A DNA stretch of 64,000 bases, from positions 62,001 through 126,000 of the forward strand of contig NZ_KB890671.1 in NCBI RefSeq assembly GCF_000373185.1, given 5' to 3'. Shown here one piece after another: positions 34,049-42,188 of this stretch (position 1 is the stretch's first letter; each line of letters opens with the position of its first letter). Under the pieces are notes generated by a model. It saw only the letters and a program-made list of their open reading frames with translations. It searched no databases and was not told where the DNA came from. Made by a program: the position numbers and the translations under genes. The DNA comes from Segatella paludivivens DSM 17968 = JCM 13650. Its GTDB lineage: Bacteria > Bacteroidota > Bacteroidia > Bacteroidales > Bacteroidaceae.

Positions 34049-34621
34049 TTACTTGTAGTATTTCTCTACAAGCGGAATAATATTGTCGGGAACAAGGTCG
34101 TGGAGTGATTCGCATTTTGAAACTCTGCGCCTTATGTCTGTGCTGCTGACATTATAAAAAGGTGTGTCTGCAAGCGTTACGTTTGTGGGTAGAGTGGTTT
34201 TGTCTATCGGCGAATTTTTCCTTGGATAAACCACTATGCGGTAGTTGGCGATGATGTCACGATAGTTTTTCCAACGGTCAAAAGCTAACCAGTTGTCGGC
34301 TCCAATAATGAGCGTGAACTCACGATCGGGAAACTCTTGGGTTAGTCTTTGCAGTGTGTTCCACATGTATGAAGGTTTGGAGAGGTTGAACTCAAAGTCG
34401 CTTGCTTTAAGTGCTTTTTCTCCTGACAATGCAACTTGGGCAAGTTCCAGCCTATGGGCATCGTCTAAAAGTGATGTTGATGATTTCTTAAACGGATTGA
34501 GTGGAGAAACGACAAACCATATCTCATCTAGCGAAGTCATTTGCAATAACTGGCTAGCAATGGCAATGTGCCCTGTGTGAATGGGATTGAACGACCCTCC
34601 GTATATTCCCGTTCGTATCAT
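34049..34621 (-). CDS. nadD: Nicotinate-nucleotide adenylyltransferase
   Basis: 190 residues. GIYGGSFNPIHTGHIAIA carries the nucleotidyltransferase HxGH signature (HTGH, residues 16-19), and SSTDIRRRV near residue 160 is the second signature (ISSTxIR). It transfers AMP from ATP to nicotinate mononucleotide in NAD synthesis. It is last in the yicC-gmk-nadD operon, 36 bp after gmk. Confidence 0.96.
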   Translation of the reverse strand: MIRTGIYGGSFNPIHTGHIAIASQLLQMTSLDEIWFVVSPLNPFKKSSTSLLDDAHRLELAQVALSGEKALKASDFEFNLSKPSYMWNTLQRLTQEFPDREFTLIIGADNWLAFDRWKNYRDIIANYRIVVYPRKNSPIDKTTLPTNVTLADTPFYNVSSTDIRRRVSKCESLHDLVPDNIIPLVEKYYK

Positions 34622-34657
34622 TTTTTGCGAATGTTTAAGAAATCAACAACAGCGTTT

Positions 34658-35230
34658 TTATTCCTCTAGGAAATTCCTTACAAGAGCCAATGTCTCTTTT
34701 TCGGCTTCCTCAAGATTATCGTTTACGACAACATGGTCGAATTTTGACGCGAATGTTAATTCGTATTCGGCTTTGTCAAGACGTTGCTGAATAACCTCTG
34801 GTGTATCAGTGCCACGACCGTTGAGTCTTTTGCGCAGTTCCTCAATCGAAGGAGGTTGGATGAAAATGCTCATGGCGCGTTTGCCATAAAAATCCTTTAT
34901 GTTGCATCCGCCTTTTACATCAACGTCGAAGACAACGCTTTGACCATCATTAAGTTGGTTTTCAACCTGTGATTTCAATGTGCCGTAGAATCTGTCTTGA
35001 TAAACTTCCTCGTATTCAAGAAACTCACCTTTATCAATTTTGGCGCGAAACTCATCAGGAGTGAGGAAGAAATATTCCACACCGTTCTTTTCCGTTCCAC
35101 GTGGTGGGCGGCTTGTGCATGAAATAGAGAAATGCAGTTTGAATTCAGGGTGTTCCTTCATCAGCCACTGCACGATTGTACTCTTTCCGCTTCCAGAAGG
35201 AGCTGAGAAAATAAGCAGTCCGTTCTTCAT
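34658..35230 (-). CDS. gmk: Guanylate kinase
   Basis: 190 residues. The P-loop FSAPSGSGKSTIVQWLM is at residues 8-24. GMP-binding text follows: SCTSRPPRGTEKNGVEYFFLTPDEF and EYEEVYQDRFYGTLKSQVE. The lid region has RLNGRGTDTPEVIQQRLDKAEYEL. It phosphorylates GMP to GDP. It begins 2 bp after the yicC stop, a tight operon seen in many Bacteroidetes. Confidence 0.97.
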   Translation of the reverse strand: MKNGLLIFSAPSGSGKSTIVQWLMKEHPEFKLHFSISCTSRPPRGTEKNGVEYFFLTPDEFRAKIDKGEFLEYEEVYQDRFYGTLKSQVENQLNDGQSVVFDVDVKGGCNIKDFYGKRAMSIFIQPPSIEELRKRLNGRGTDTPEVIQQRLDKAEYELTFASKFDHVVVNDNLEEAEKETLALVRNFLEE

Positions 35231-35232
35231 AT

Positions 35233-36108
35233 TTAGAAAGCGTTTAAGACTTGCTCCTTAATCTGTTCAAGTTCGTCTTTCATCTTCACTACTACATTCT
35301 GCATTTCAGCCTGATTGCTCTTGCTTCCAGTAGTGTTGATTTCACGTCCCATTTCCTGAGCGATGAATCCGAGTTTCTTTCCAACAGCTCCGTCCTCGTT
35401 CATAGTCTCACGGAAATATTTAAGATGGTTGGTTAGTCTTTGCTTTTCCTCGCTGATGTCGAGTTTCTCTATGTAATAAATAAGTTCCTGTTCAAGTCTG
35501 TTCTTGTCATAGTCGACGCTAGGAATCTGTTCAAGTCCCTTGACAATGCTTTGGCGAATTTTCTCAACACGGCTTTTCTCGAAAGGCTCAATGCTGAGCA
35601 GCAGGTTTTCAATGTTATCAACTTTCTCTGTAAACTTCTTCTGGAGAGCTGCACCTTCCTGCTTTCTGAAAGTAAGTAAGTTGGTAATGGCCTCGTGTAT
35701 AGCACTGCTTGCGGCAGCCCATTCCTCATTGGAAAGTTTTTCAACATCATTCTTTATTGTGACATCCGGCATACGAAGAAGAGTGTTAAACCAATCCTGT
35801 GGAACTGGAATTCCAGTCTTTTCGGAAATAGCTTTTATTTGCTTGTAATAATTTTCAACAAGTGCGGCATTAATTGGTGCGGCGTCAACAGCATCGTCCT
35901 TCTCAATCCAAATAGAGAAGTCTATTTTGCCACGTTCCAATTGTTTTGCGACAATCTGACGTATTTCCATCTCCTTTTCTCTGTAGAGTGGAGCGATTCT
36001 TGTAGAAAGATCAAGTGTCTTGCTATTTAATGACTTAATTTCAACATTAATCTTTTTTTGATTGTAGGTTACGATAGATTTTCCGTAACCGGTCATTGAT
36101 TGTATCAT
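35233..36108 (-). CDS. yicC: YicC/YloC family endoribonuclease-like protein
   Basis: 291 residues with the family start MIQSMTGYGKS, the YicC N-domain (VEIKSLNSKTLDLSTRIAPLYREKE) and the C-terminal DUF1732 region ending KLGFIAQEMGREINTTGSKSNQAEMQNVVVKMKDELEQIKEQVLN. E. coli YicC is an RNA endonuclease involved in small-RNA turnover. First gene of the operon with gmk and nadD. A minus-strand -7 box TACTTTTG (36139-36132) lies 24 bp upstream. Confidence 0.94.
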   Translation of the reverse strand: MIQSMTGYGKSIVTYNQKKINVEIKSLNSKTLDLSTRIAPLYREKEMEIRQIVAKQLERGKIDFSIWIEKDDAVDAAPINAALVENYYKQIKAISEKTGIPVPQDWFNTLLRMPDVTIKNDVEKLSNEEWAAASSAIHEAITNLLTFRKQEGAALQKKFTEKVDNIENLLLSIEPFEKSRVEKIRQSIVKGLEQIPSVDYDKNRLEQELIYYIEKLDISEEKQRLTNHLKYFRETMNEDGAVGKKLGFIAQEMGREINTTGSKSNQAEMQNVVVKMKDELEQIKEQVLNAF

Positions 36109-36131
36109 ACTTGTTTCACGTTAAATTTCTG

Positions 36132-36169
36132 CAAAAGTAATAATTTTGCGGGAAAAAAGCGTAAATTTG
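36132..36169. promoter_or_regulatory. Overlapping divergent promoters for yicC and tsaB
   Basis: On minus, TACTTTTG at 36139-36132. On plus, TAATTTTG at 36141-36148 and TAAATTTG at 36162-36169; the latter is 28 bp before the tsaB ATG. The boxes nearly abut, so polymerase binding in the two directions may be mutually exclusive. Confidence 0.5.
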
Positions 36170-36196
36170 CACTTTATTTAGAATATATTTATTATT

Positions 36197-36889
36197 ATGT
36201 CGTGTATATTGAACATTGAAACGAGCACAAACGTGTGCTCTGTAGCAGTTAGTAATGACGCCGAATGCATCTTTAACAAAGAAGATTACAGCGGACCACA
36301 TCACAATGAACAACTTGGACGCTATGTTGATGAGGCTCTTTCGTTTATAGACAGTCACTCATTAAAATTAGACGCTGTGGCTGTAAGTTGTGGTCCTGGT
36401 TCTTATACCGGACTGCGAATAGGTACTTCTATGGCAAAAGGAATTTGCTATGGTCGTGATGTGAAGCTGATTGCCATACCGACTTTAGAACTTCTTGCCG
36501 TGCCAGTATTATTGAAAGAGCAGGCTGAGGAAGAGAATGCATTACTAGTGCCAATGCTAGACGCACGCCGCATGGAAGTATATGCACAGGTATTCAATCG
36601 CTCACTTCATGAAGTGAGACCAATAAAGGCTGACGTAGTGACAGTTGATACCTACAAAGAATATCTTGAAAAAGGCCCGGTGTATTTCTTCGGAAACGGA
36701 GCGGCAAAGTGTATGGAAGAGATTAATAATCCTAACGCACACTTGATAAAAGACGTTGTGCCACTAGCGAAATATATGTTTCCTCTGGCAGAGAAGCGCA
36801 TCGCGCAAGGGAAGTTTGATGACGTTGCATATTTCGTGCCGTTCTATCTGAAAGACTTCGTTGCAAAATTGCCTAAAAAATTATTATGA
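36197..36889 (+). CDS. tsaB: tRNA N6-threonylcarbamoyladenosine biosynthesis protein TsaB
   Basis: 230 residues, ASKHA fold. ILNIETSTNVCSVAV opens the phosphate-binding region, and AVAVSCGPGSYTGLRIGTSMAKGICYG is the TsaB signature. It partners TsaD and TsaE in making t6A37 of ANN-decoding tRNAs. It starts the operon tsaB-DUF4290-murA-rimM-dxr-rseP and overlaps the next gene by 4 bp. Confidence 0.95.
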   Translation: MSCILNIETSTNVCSVAVSNDAECIFNKEDYSGPHHNEQLGRYVDEALSFIDSHSLKLDAVAVSCGPGSYTGLRIGTSMAKGICYGRDVKLIAIPTLELLAVPVLLKEQAEEENALLVPMLDARRMEVYAQVFNRSLHEVRPIKADVVTVDTYKEYLEKGPVYFFGNGAAKCMEEINNPNAHLIKDVVPLAKYMFPLAEKRIAQGKFDDVAYFVPFYLKDFVAKLPKKLL

Positions 36890-37536
36890 ATATCCAAGGA
36901 TTAGACTACAACACACAGCGTGAACAGCTTGTCATGCCTGAATATGGGCGTGAGGTGCAGAATATGGTTGACATTTGTGGCAAACTTGATACGAAAGCCA
37001 TGCGTCAATCGTGTGCGGATGCCATTGTAACCATTATGGAAAGAATGTTTCCCCAAAATCACGAGGACGTAAACTATAAGCAGAAGTTGTGGGACCATCT
37101 TGCAATCATGAGTGATTTCAAGTTGGACATCGACTGGCCTTACGACATCAGTCAAGCAAACAAGATTGCAGCAAAGCCGCAGCCTATGGCGTATCCGATG
37201 ACAAAGATTTCGGTGAGACACTATGGTCACATAATGGCTGAAGTGTTTGAAAGATTGAAGACGATGGAGCCTGGTGAGGAGCGTGACGCACTTACCAAAC
37301 TAGCTGCTAACCAGATGAAGTTGAGCCTGATGATGTGGAGTCACGGTTCGTGTGATGACGAGAAGGTAGCTTCTGACTTGGCAAAATATACTGACGGAAA
37401 AATTCAGCTTGACTTGAATACATTCGTTTTCAATAAGATTATGGAGAACGAGCCAGTTGGCAACAACCGTAATAACAATAACCGCAATGGTAATGTTAGT
37501 AACAACGGTAACAACAATAAGCGCAGAAGAAGATAA
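36886..37536 (+). CDS. DUF4290 family protein
   Basis: 216 residues. LDYNTQREQLVMPEYGREVQNMVD and KQKLWDHLAIMSDFKLDIDWPYDI are the DUF4290 hallmarks; the family is restricted to Bacteroidetes, is helical and has no known function. The last 30 residues are an Asn-rich low-complexity tail ending in basic KRRRR, likely disordered and able to bind nucleic acid. It sits between tsaB and murA (4-bp overlap, 6-bp gap). Confidence 0.9.
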   Translation: MNIQGLDYNTQREQLVMPEYGREVQNMVDICGKLDTKAMRQSCADAIVTIMERMFPQNHEDVNYKQKLWDHLAIMSDFKLDIDWPYDISQANKIAAKPQPMAYPMTKISVRHYGHIMAEVFERLKTMEPGEERDALTKLAANQMKLSLMMWSHGSCDDEKVASDLAKYTDGKIQLDLNTFVFNKIMENEPVGNNRNNNNRNGNVSNNGNNNKRRRR

Positions 37537-37542
37537 AAGCTA

Positions 37543-38853
37543 ATGGAATCATTCATCATAGAAGGTGGACACCGACTTAAAGGAACCATCACTCCACAGG
37601 GAGCTAAAAACGAGGCTTTGGAAGTTATTTGCGCAATATTGCTAACTTCAGATCCTGTGAGAATAAAGAATATTCCAGAAATACTGGATGTTAAAAATCT
37701 CATTAGATTGCTGAAGGATATTGGCGTAAAGATAACGCATAATGCTGAAAATGATTACACTTTTCAGGCTGACGAACTGAATCTAGACTATCTTGAAAGT
37801 CAGGAGTTCGTGAGCAAATGTTCTTCTCTGCGAGGTAGTGTGCTTATGATAGGTCCGTTGCTTGGTAGATTTGGAAAGGCTACCATTGCCAAACCAGGTG
37901 GTGACAAGATAGGGCGTAGACGACTTGATACTCATTTCCTAGGATTCAAGCATCTTGGAGCAAAATTCGTAAAAGACCCAGAACGTGATGTTTTCAAGAT
38001 TGAAAGCAAAAAACTTAAAGGTTGCTACATGCTGCTTGATGAGGCTTCGGTTACCGGAACGGCAAACATTATAATGGCTGCCGTTATGGCGAAGGGCACA
38101 ACGACAATATATAATGCCGCATGTGAACCTTATATTCAGCAACTGTGCCACTTGCTTAACGCAATGGGTGCAAATATCAGCGGAATAGCAAGTAACCTGA
38201 TTTCAATTGTCGGTGTAGACAAACTTCACGGTGCCGACCACACTATATTGCCAGATATGATAGAAGTTGGCTCTTTTATCGGAATGGCTGCAATGGTGGG
38301 TGACGGAGTAAGAATAAAGAATGTATCGCTGAAAGATCTCGGTATTATCCCTGATGCGTTCAGACGACTTGGAGTGAAGATAGAAACTGAAGGCGATGAT
38401 CTTATTATTCCACATCAACCGCATTATGTAGTCGATTCTTTTATTGACGGAACGATAATGACTCTTGCTGATGCTCCTTGGCCAGGCTTGACGCCAGACC
38501 TTATTTCGGTGCTTCTTGTTGTAGCTACACAGGCTCGTGGTTCTGTGCTTATTCATCAGAAAATGTTTGAAAGCCGCTTGTTCTTTGTAGACAAATTGAT
38601 AGATATGGGAGCACAGATCATACTTTGCGACCCACACCGTGCTGTTGTCGTAGGTCACGATCATAAATTGATTTTACGCGCAGGACGAATGACAAGTCCT
38701 GATATCCGTGCAGGTATTGCACTTCTTATTGCCGCCATGAGTGCGGAAGGAACAAGTTGCATTGCAAATATTGCACAGATAGACCGTGGTTATGAGAATA
38801 TTGAAAATAGACTTAATAAACTTGGTGCCTGCATCAAACGAGTAGATGATTAG
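37543..38853 (+). CDS. murA: UDP-N-acetylglucosamine 1-carboxyvinyltransferase (Asp-type active site)
   Basis: 436 residues, full-length MurA of the inside-out EPSP-synthase fold; first committed step of peptidoglycan synthesis, in the cytosol. Lys22 and Asn23 in GAKNEALE contact phosphoenolpyruvate. The active-site loop reads KPGGDKIGRRRLDTH: Asp121 stands where E. coli has Cys115. Cys-to-Asp enzymes are active but not alkylated by fosfomycin, so intrinsic resistance is expected. It overlaps rimM by 8 bp. Confidence 0.96.
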   Translation: MESFIIEGGHRLKGTITPQGAKNEALEVICAILLTSDPVRIKNIPEILDVKNLIRLLKDIGVKITHNAENDYTFQADELNLDYLESQEFVSKCSSLRGSVLMIGPLLGRFGKATIAKPGGDKIGRRRLDTHFLGFKHLGAKFVKDPERDVFKIESKKLKGCYMLLDEASVTGTANIIMAAVMAKGTTTIYNAACEPYIQQLCHLLNAMGANISGIASNLISIVGVDKLHGADHTILPDMIEVGSFIGMAAMVGDGVRIKNVSLKDLGIIPDAFRRLGVKIETEGDDLIIPHQPHYVVDSFIDGTIMTLADAPWPGLTPDLISVLLVVATQARGSVLIHQKMFESRLFFVDKLIDMGAQIILCDPHRAVVVGHDHKLILRAGRMTSPDIRAGIALLIAAMSAEGTSCIANIAQIDRGYENIENRLNKLGACIKRVDD

Positions 38854-39367
38854 ACGTGAAGAAGTATATAAAATAGGTAAGCTGGGAAAACCTCATGGAG
38901 TGAAAGGCGAAATATCGTTCATGTTTGACGATGACGTCTTTGACCGTGTAGACGCAGATTATCTAGTCTTGGACGTTGATGGAATATTGGTACCATTCTT
39001 TATAGATGAATACCGTTTCCGCAGCGACGAGAGTGCACTTATGAAATTTGAGGATATTGATACTCAGGATAAAGCTCGTGACCTTACTGGTGACGAAGTC
39101 TATTTTCCACGAAGTCTTTCTGACGGCGGTGATGAAAATGTGTCTTGGGCTGAAATCTTCGGTTTCGAAGTTGTTGATAAAAACACCAATAAGACAATAG
39201 GTGTAATAAAGTCAGTAGACGACTCAACCATTAACACGCTTTTTGAAATAGAGACCAATGATGGCAAGGAAGTTCTTGTTCCTGCCAATGAGGATCTAAT
39301 TCATGAAGCCGATATGGATAATCGCCGAATAAAGATGTTTATTCCGGAAGGTCTGCTCGACCTGTAA
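38846..39367 (+). CDS. rimM: 16S rRNA maturation factor RimM
   Basis: 173 residues: an N-terminal RimM barrel (VYKIGKLGKPHGVKGEISFMF) and a C-terminal PRC barrel (ETNDGKEVLVPANEDLIHEADMDNRRIKMFIPEGLLDL). It aids 30S head assembly by binding ribosomal protein S19. The start ATG lies inside the end of murA, 8 bp overlap. Confidence 0.95.
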   Translation: MIRREEVYKIGKLGKPHGVKGEISFMFDDDVFDRVDADYLVLDVDGILVPFFIDEYRFRSDESALMKFEDIDTQDKARDLTGDEVYFPRSLSDGGDENVSWAEIFGFEVVDKNTNKTIGVIKSVDDSTINTLFEIETNDGKEVLVPANEDLIHEADMDNRRIKMFIPEGLLDL

Positions 39368-39387
39368 CATTCACATTATATATATTA

Positions 39388-40557
39388 ATGAAGAAACAAC
39401 AAATATGTATCCTCGGTTCTACGGGAAGTATAGGAACACAGGCGCTTGATGTAATCTCGCAGCATGGAGACCTGTACGAAGTGTACTGTCTCACTGCCAA
39501 CAACAGTGTTGAGAAACTTTCCGAACAGGCTCATAAGTTCAAGCCTGCTGCAGTGGTTATTGCTAACGAGGAGAAATATAAGGAATTGCAAGACCTGCTT
39601 GCTGATGAACCTGATATCAAAATTTATGCAGGAAAGTCGGCGCTTGAACAGATTGTTGAAGCTGAACCTATTGACATGGTTCTTGCTGCAATGGTAGGGT
39701 TCTCAGGATTTCTTCCAACAATAAATGCAATCAAGGCGCATAAGAAGATTTGTCTTGCTAACAAGGAAACTCTAGTTGTAGCAGGAGAACTTATATGTAA
39801 TCTTGCAAAGGAAAACCATGTTCCAATATTGCCAGTAGACAGTGAACATAGTGCAATATTCCAGAGTATTGTTGGTGACGCTGACAATGAAATTGAAAAG
39901 ATATTGCTTACTTGTTCAGGAGGTCCGTTCAGATTATTTTCTGATGAACAGCTGAATACTGTGACCGCAGCTGATGCATTGAAGCACCCTACTTGGAATA
40001 TGGGAGCCAAAATCACCATTGACTCAGCTTCACTTATGAACAAAGGCTTTGAGGTGATGGAGGCTAAATGGTTGTTTGGTGTTCCTGCAGAGAGAATCCA
40101 AGTACTGATTCATCCGCAGAGCGTTGTTCACAGTGCAGTGCAGTTTGTTGATGGTGCGGTGAAGGCTCAGTTGGGAGTTCCAGACATGAGGCTACCAATA
40201 CAATACGCATTCTCATTTCCCAAGAGGTTACCGCTGAACGGTGAACGTCTTGACTTGTTCAAACAGCAGAAGCTGGAATTCTTTGAACCGGATATAAAGA
40301 AGTTTAAATGTCTTGCTCTGGCTTATGATGCAATTAATAAGGGTGGAAACATGCCTTGTATTCTGAATGCAGCCAACGAAATAGCAAATTCAGCATTCAG
40401 AAAAGAGCAATGCTCTTTCAAAGGAATGGCGACGATTATAGAGCAGACTATGGCTAAAGCCACATTTGACATGAATCCTAATCTTGATGTCTATTTGCAG
40501 ACAGACAAGGAGGCGCGAGCAATAGCAAGCGAAATCATCAAAAATATTAATGAATAA
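39388..40557 (+). CDS. dxr: 1-deoxy-D-xylulose 5-phosphate reductoisomerase
   Basis: 389 residues. The NADPH-binding start ILGSTGSIGTQALDVI, metal ligands in PVDSEHSAIFQ and further ligands in TIDSASLMNKGFEVMEAKWLF are all present. It makes 2-C-methyl-erythritol 4-phosphate, the first committed MEP-pathway step; ispF at 3341 acts later. The gap to rimM is 20 bp and to rseP 15 bp. Confidence 0.97.
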   Translation: MKKQQICILGSTGSIGTQALDVISQHGDLYEVYCLTANNSVEKLSEQAHKFKPAAVVIANEEKYKELQDLLADEPDIKIYAGKSALEQIVEAEPIDMVLAAMVGFSGFLPTINAIKAHKKICLANKETLVVAGELICNLAKENHVPILPVDSEHSAIFQSIVGDADNEIEKILLTCSGGPFRLFSDEQLNTVTAADALKHPTWNMGAKITIDSASLMNKGFEVMEAKWLFGVPAERIQVLIHPQSVVHSAVQFVDGAVKAQLGVPDMRLPIQYAFSFPKRLPLNGERLDLFKQQKLEFFEPDIKKFKCLALAYDAINKGGNMPCILNAANEIANSAFRKEQCSFKGMATIIEQTMAKATFDMNPNLDVYLQTDKEARAIASEIIKNINE

Positions 40558-40572
40558 CGAATATAATCAGTA

Positions 40573-41967
40573 ATGGAAGTATTTTTAGTAAGATTATTAC
40601 AGTTTCTGTTGTCAATATCACTTTTGGTTCTGCTTCATGAGGGAGGACACCTGTTCTTCGCAAAACTGTTTGGAATAAGAGTCGAGAAGTTCTATATATT
40701 TATGGACCTTGGAATTGGTAAATGGGGTGGAAGTCTATTCCGTTTCAAACCAAAGAAGAGTGACACAGAATATGGTATGGGTTGGTTGCCATTGGGTGGC
40801 TACTGCAAAATATCAGGAATGATAGACGAAAGTTTTGACACAGAGCAAATGTCTAAACCTGCAGAGGCTTGGGAATTCCGCTCAAAACCAGCTTGGCAGA
40901 GATTGCTTGTTATGATTGGTGGAGTTTCTGTAAACTTTATCCTAGCTCTTTTCATTTATGCAATGTTGATGTTCTCATGGGGCGAGACTTACGTTCAGAC
41001 AAAAGACATGAAGCAAGGCTTTGTGTTTAATGAGGAGGCAAAGAGCTACGGATTCAAGGATCATGATGTTCTGCTTGGAACAGAAAACGGAGCTTTCAAG
41101 GATTTCGGTGCTAAAATGTACCGTGAAATATCTAAAGCTAAGCGTGTTGATGTAATGCGTGACGGTAAGAAAGTGAGCATTGCACTTACTGGCGATCTGA
41201 ATCTGCTTGACATGATAAAGACAACCCCAGCGTTCTGCCTTCCTTATGTTCCTGCAAATGTGGACTCGGTAATGGCTGGGGGGCCTGCGGCTAAGGCTGG
41301 AATAAAGAAGGGCGACAAGATTGTTGCACTTAATGGTAAGAAGATAACTTCTTCTAATCAGTTTACTAACGAATTATCTATCCTTGACGATGTTCTTGCT
41401 TCAGCAAAGACTCATGCAGACAGTGTTAAGGTGCGCACGGTAACTGTAGGCGTTATTGCAAATGGTGCAGATTCTGCTGTTGCAAAAAAGATGTTGCTTA
41501 CACAAGACTTGAAACTTGCTATAGGATTCCCTGCAATAAATACCCTTTACACTCCTTTCCATAAGAGCTATGGTTTCTTTGAAAGTATTCCTGCTGGAAT
41601 CAAATATGGTTGGGATATTCTTCATGGTTACGTGAGTGACATGAAATATGTATTCTCTGCAGACGGAGCTAAGAGCCTCGGAGGTTTTGGAGCAATAGGC
41701 AGTATGTTCCCATCTACATGGGATTGGTACGTATTCTGGAAGATGACAGCTTTCTTAAGCATTATTCTTGCTTTCATGAATATTCTCCCAATTCCTGCAC
41801 TCGACGGTGGACATGTTTTGTTTCTTATATATGAAATTATCACTGGACGAAAGTTAGGTGAAAAGTTTATGATTAGAGCAGAATACATTGGAATATCAAT
41901 CTTGATATTATTAATGGTGGTCGCCAATCTCAACGATATTTTACGTTGGCTGGGCTATATGCATTAG
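40573..41967 (+). CDS. rseP: Site-2 intramembrane zinc metalloprotease RseP
   Basis: 464 residues. Zinc motif HEGGH at residues 22-26 in the first membrane helix; the third ligand Asp411 is in ILPIPALDGGHVLF near the third helix; a PDZ region has SVMAGGPAAKAGIKKGDKIVALNGKKI (about 233-258). It cuts membrane-anchored anti-sigma factors or leftover signal peptides. The dxr-rseP order is conserved in many bacteria. A terminator follows at 41997. Confidence 0.96.
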   Translation: MEVFLVRLLQFLLSISLLVLLHEGGHLFFAKLFGIRVEKFYIFMDLGIGKWGGSLFRFKPKKSDTEYGMGWLPLGGYCKISGMIDESFDTEQMSKPAEAWEFRSKPAWQRLLVMIGGVSVNFILALFIYAMLMFSWGETYVQTKDMKQGFVFNEEAKSYGFKDHDVLLGTENGAFKDFGAKMYREISKAKRVDVMRDGKKVSIALTGDLNLLDMIKTTPAFCLPYVPANVDSVMAGGPAAKAGIKKGDKIVALNGKKITSSNQFTNELSILDDVLASAKTHADSVKVRTVTVGVIANGADSAVAKKMLLTQDLKLAIGFPAINTLYTPFHKSYGFFESIPAGIKYGWDILHGYVSDMKYVFSADGAKSLGGFGAIGSMFPSTWDWYVFWKMTAFLSIILAFMNILPIPALDGGHVLFLIYEIITGRKLGEKFMIRAEYIGISILILLMVVANLNDILRWLGYMH

Positions 41968-41996
41968 AAAAAATCTTATTTTTTAAATAAAGTATC

Positions 41997-42045
41997 AAAC
42001 TGTAAGCTTTCAGAATTAGAATGCTTACAGTTTGTTTTGTTTTAG
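41997..42045 (+). terminator. Intrinsic terminator after rseP
   Basis: A perfect 11-bp stem AAACTGTAAGC (41997-42007) with GCTTACAGTTT (42023-42033), a 15-nt loop and a T-rich tail. Confidence 0.8.
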
Positions 42046-42141
42046 ACTAATATTGGTAATATTTTGTTATCAGGTTGAATAATTAAATAAATTACAGTGA
42101 ACGTTTAGACATACTTAAATGTCATTTTGAAACTAATTTAG

Positions 42142-42149
42142 TAATTTTG
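42142..42149 (+). promoter_or_regulatory. -7 box of gltB
   Basis: TAATTTTG, 40 bp upstream of the gltB ATG. No -33 TTTG is found at the usual distance, which would fit a regulated nitrogen-assimilation promoter. Confidence 0.45.
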
Positions 42150-42188
42150 CAATCAGATTGAAAGGCAAACAAGAAAATTACTAAATAA

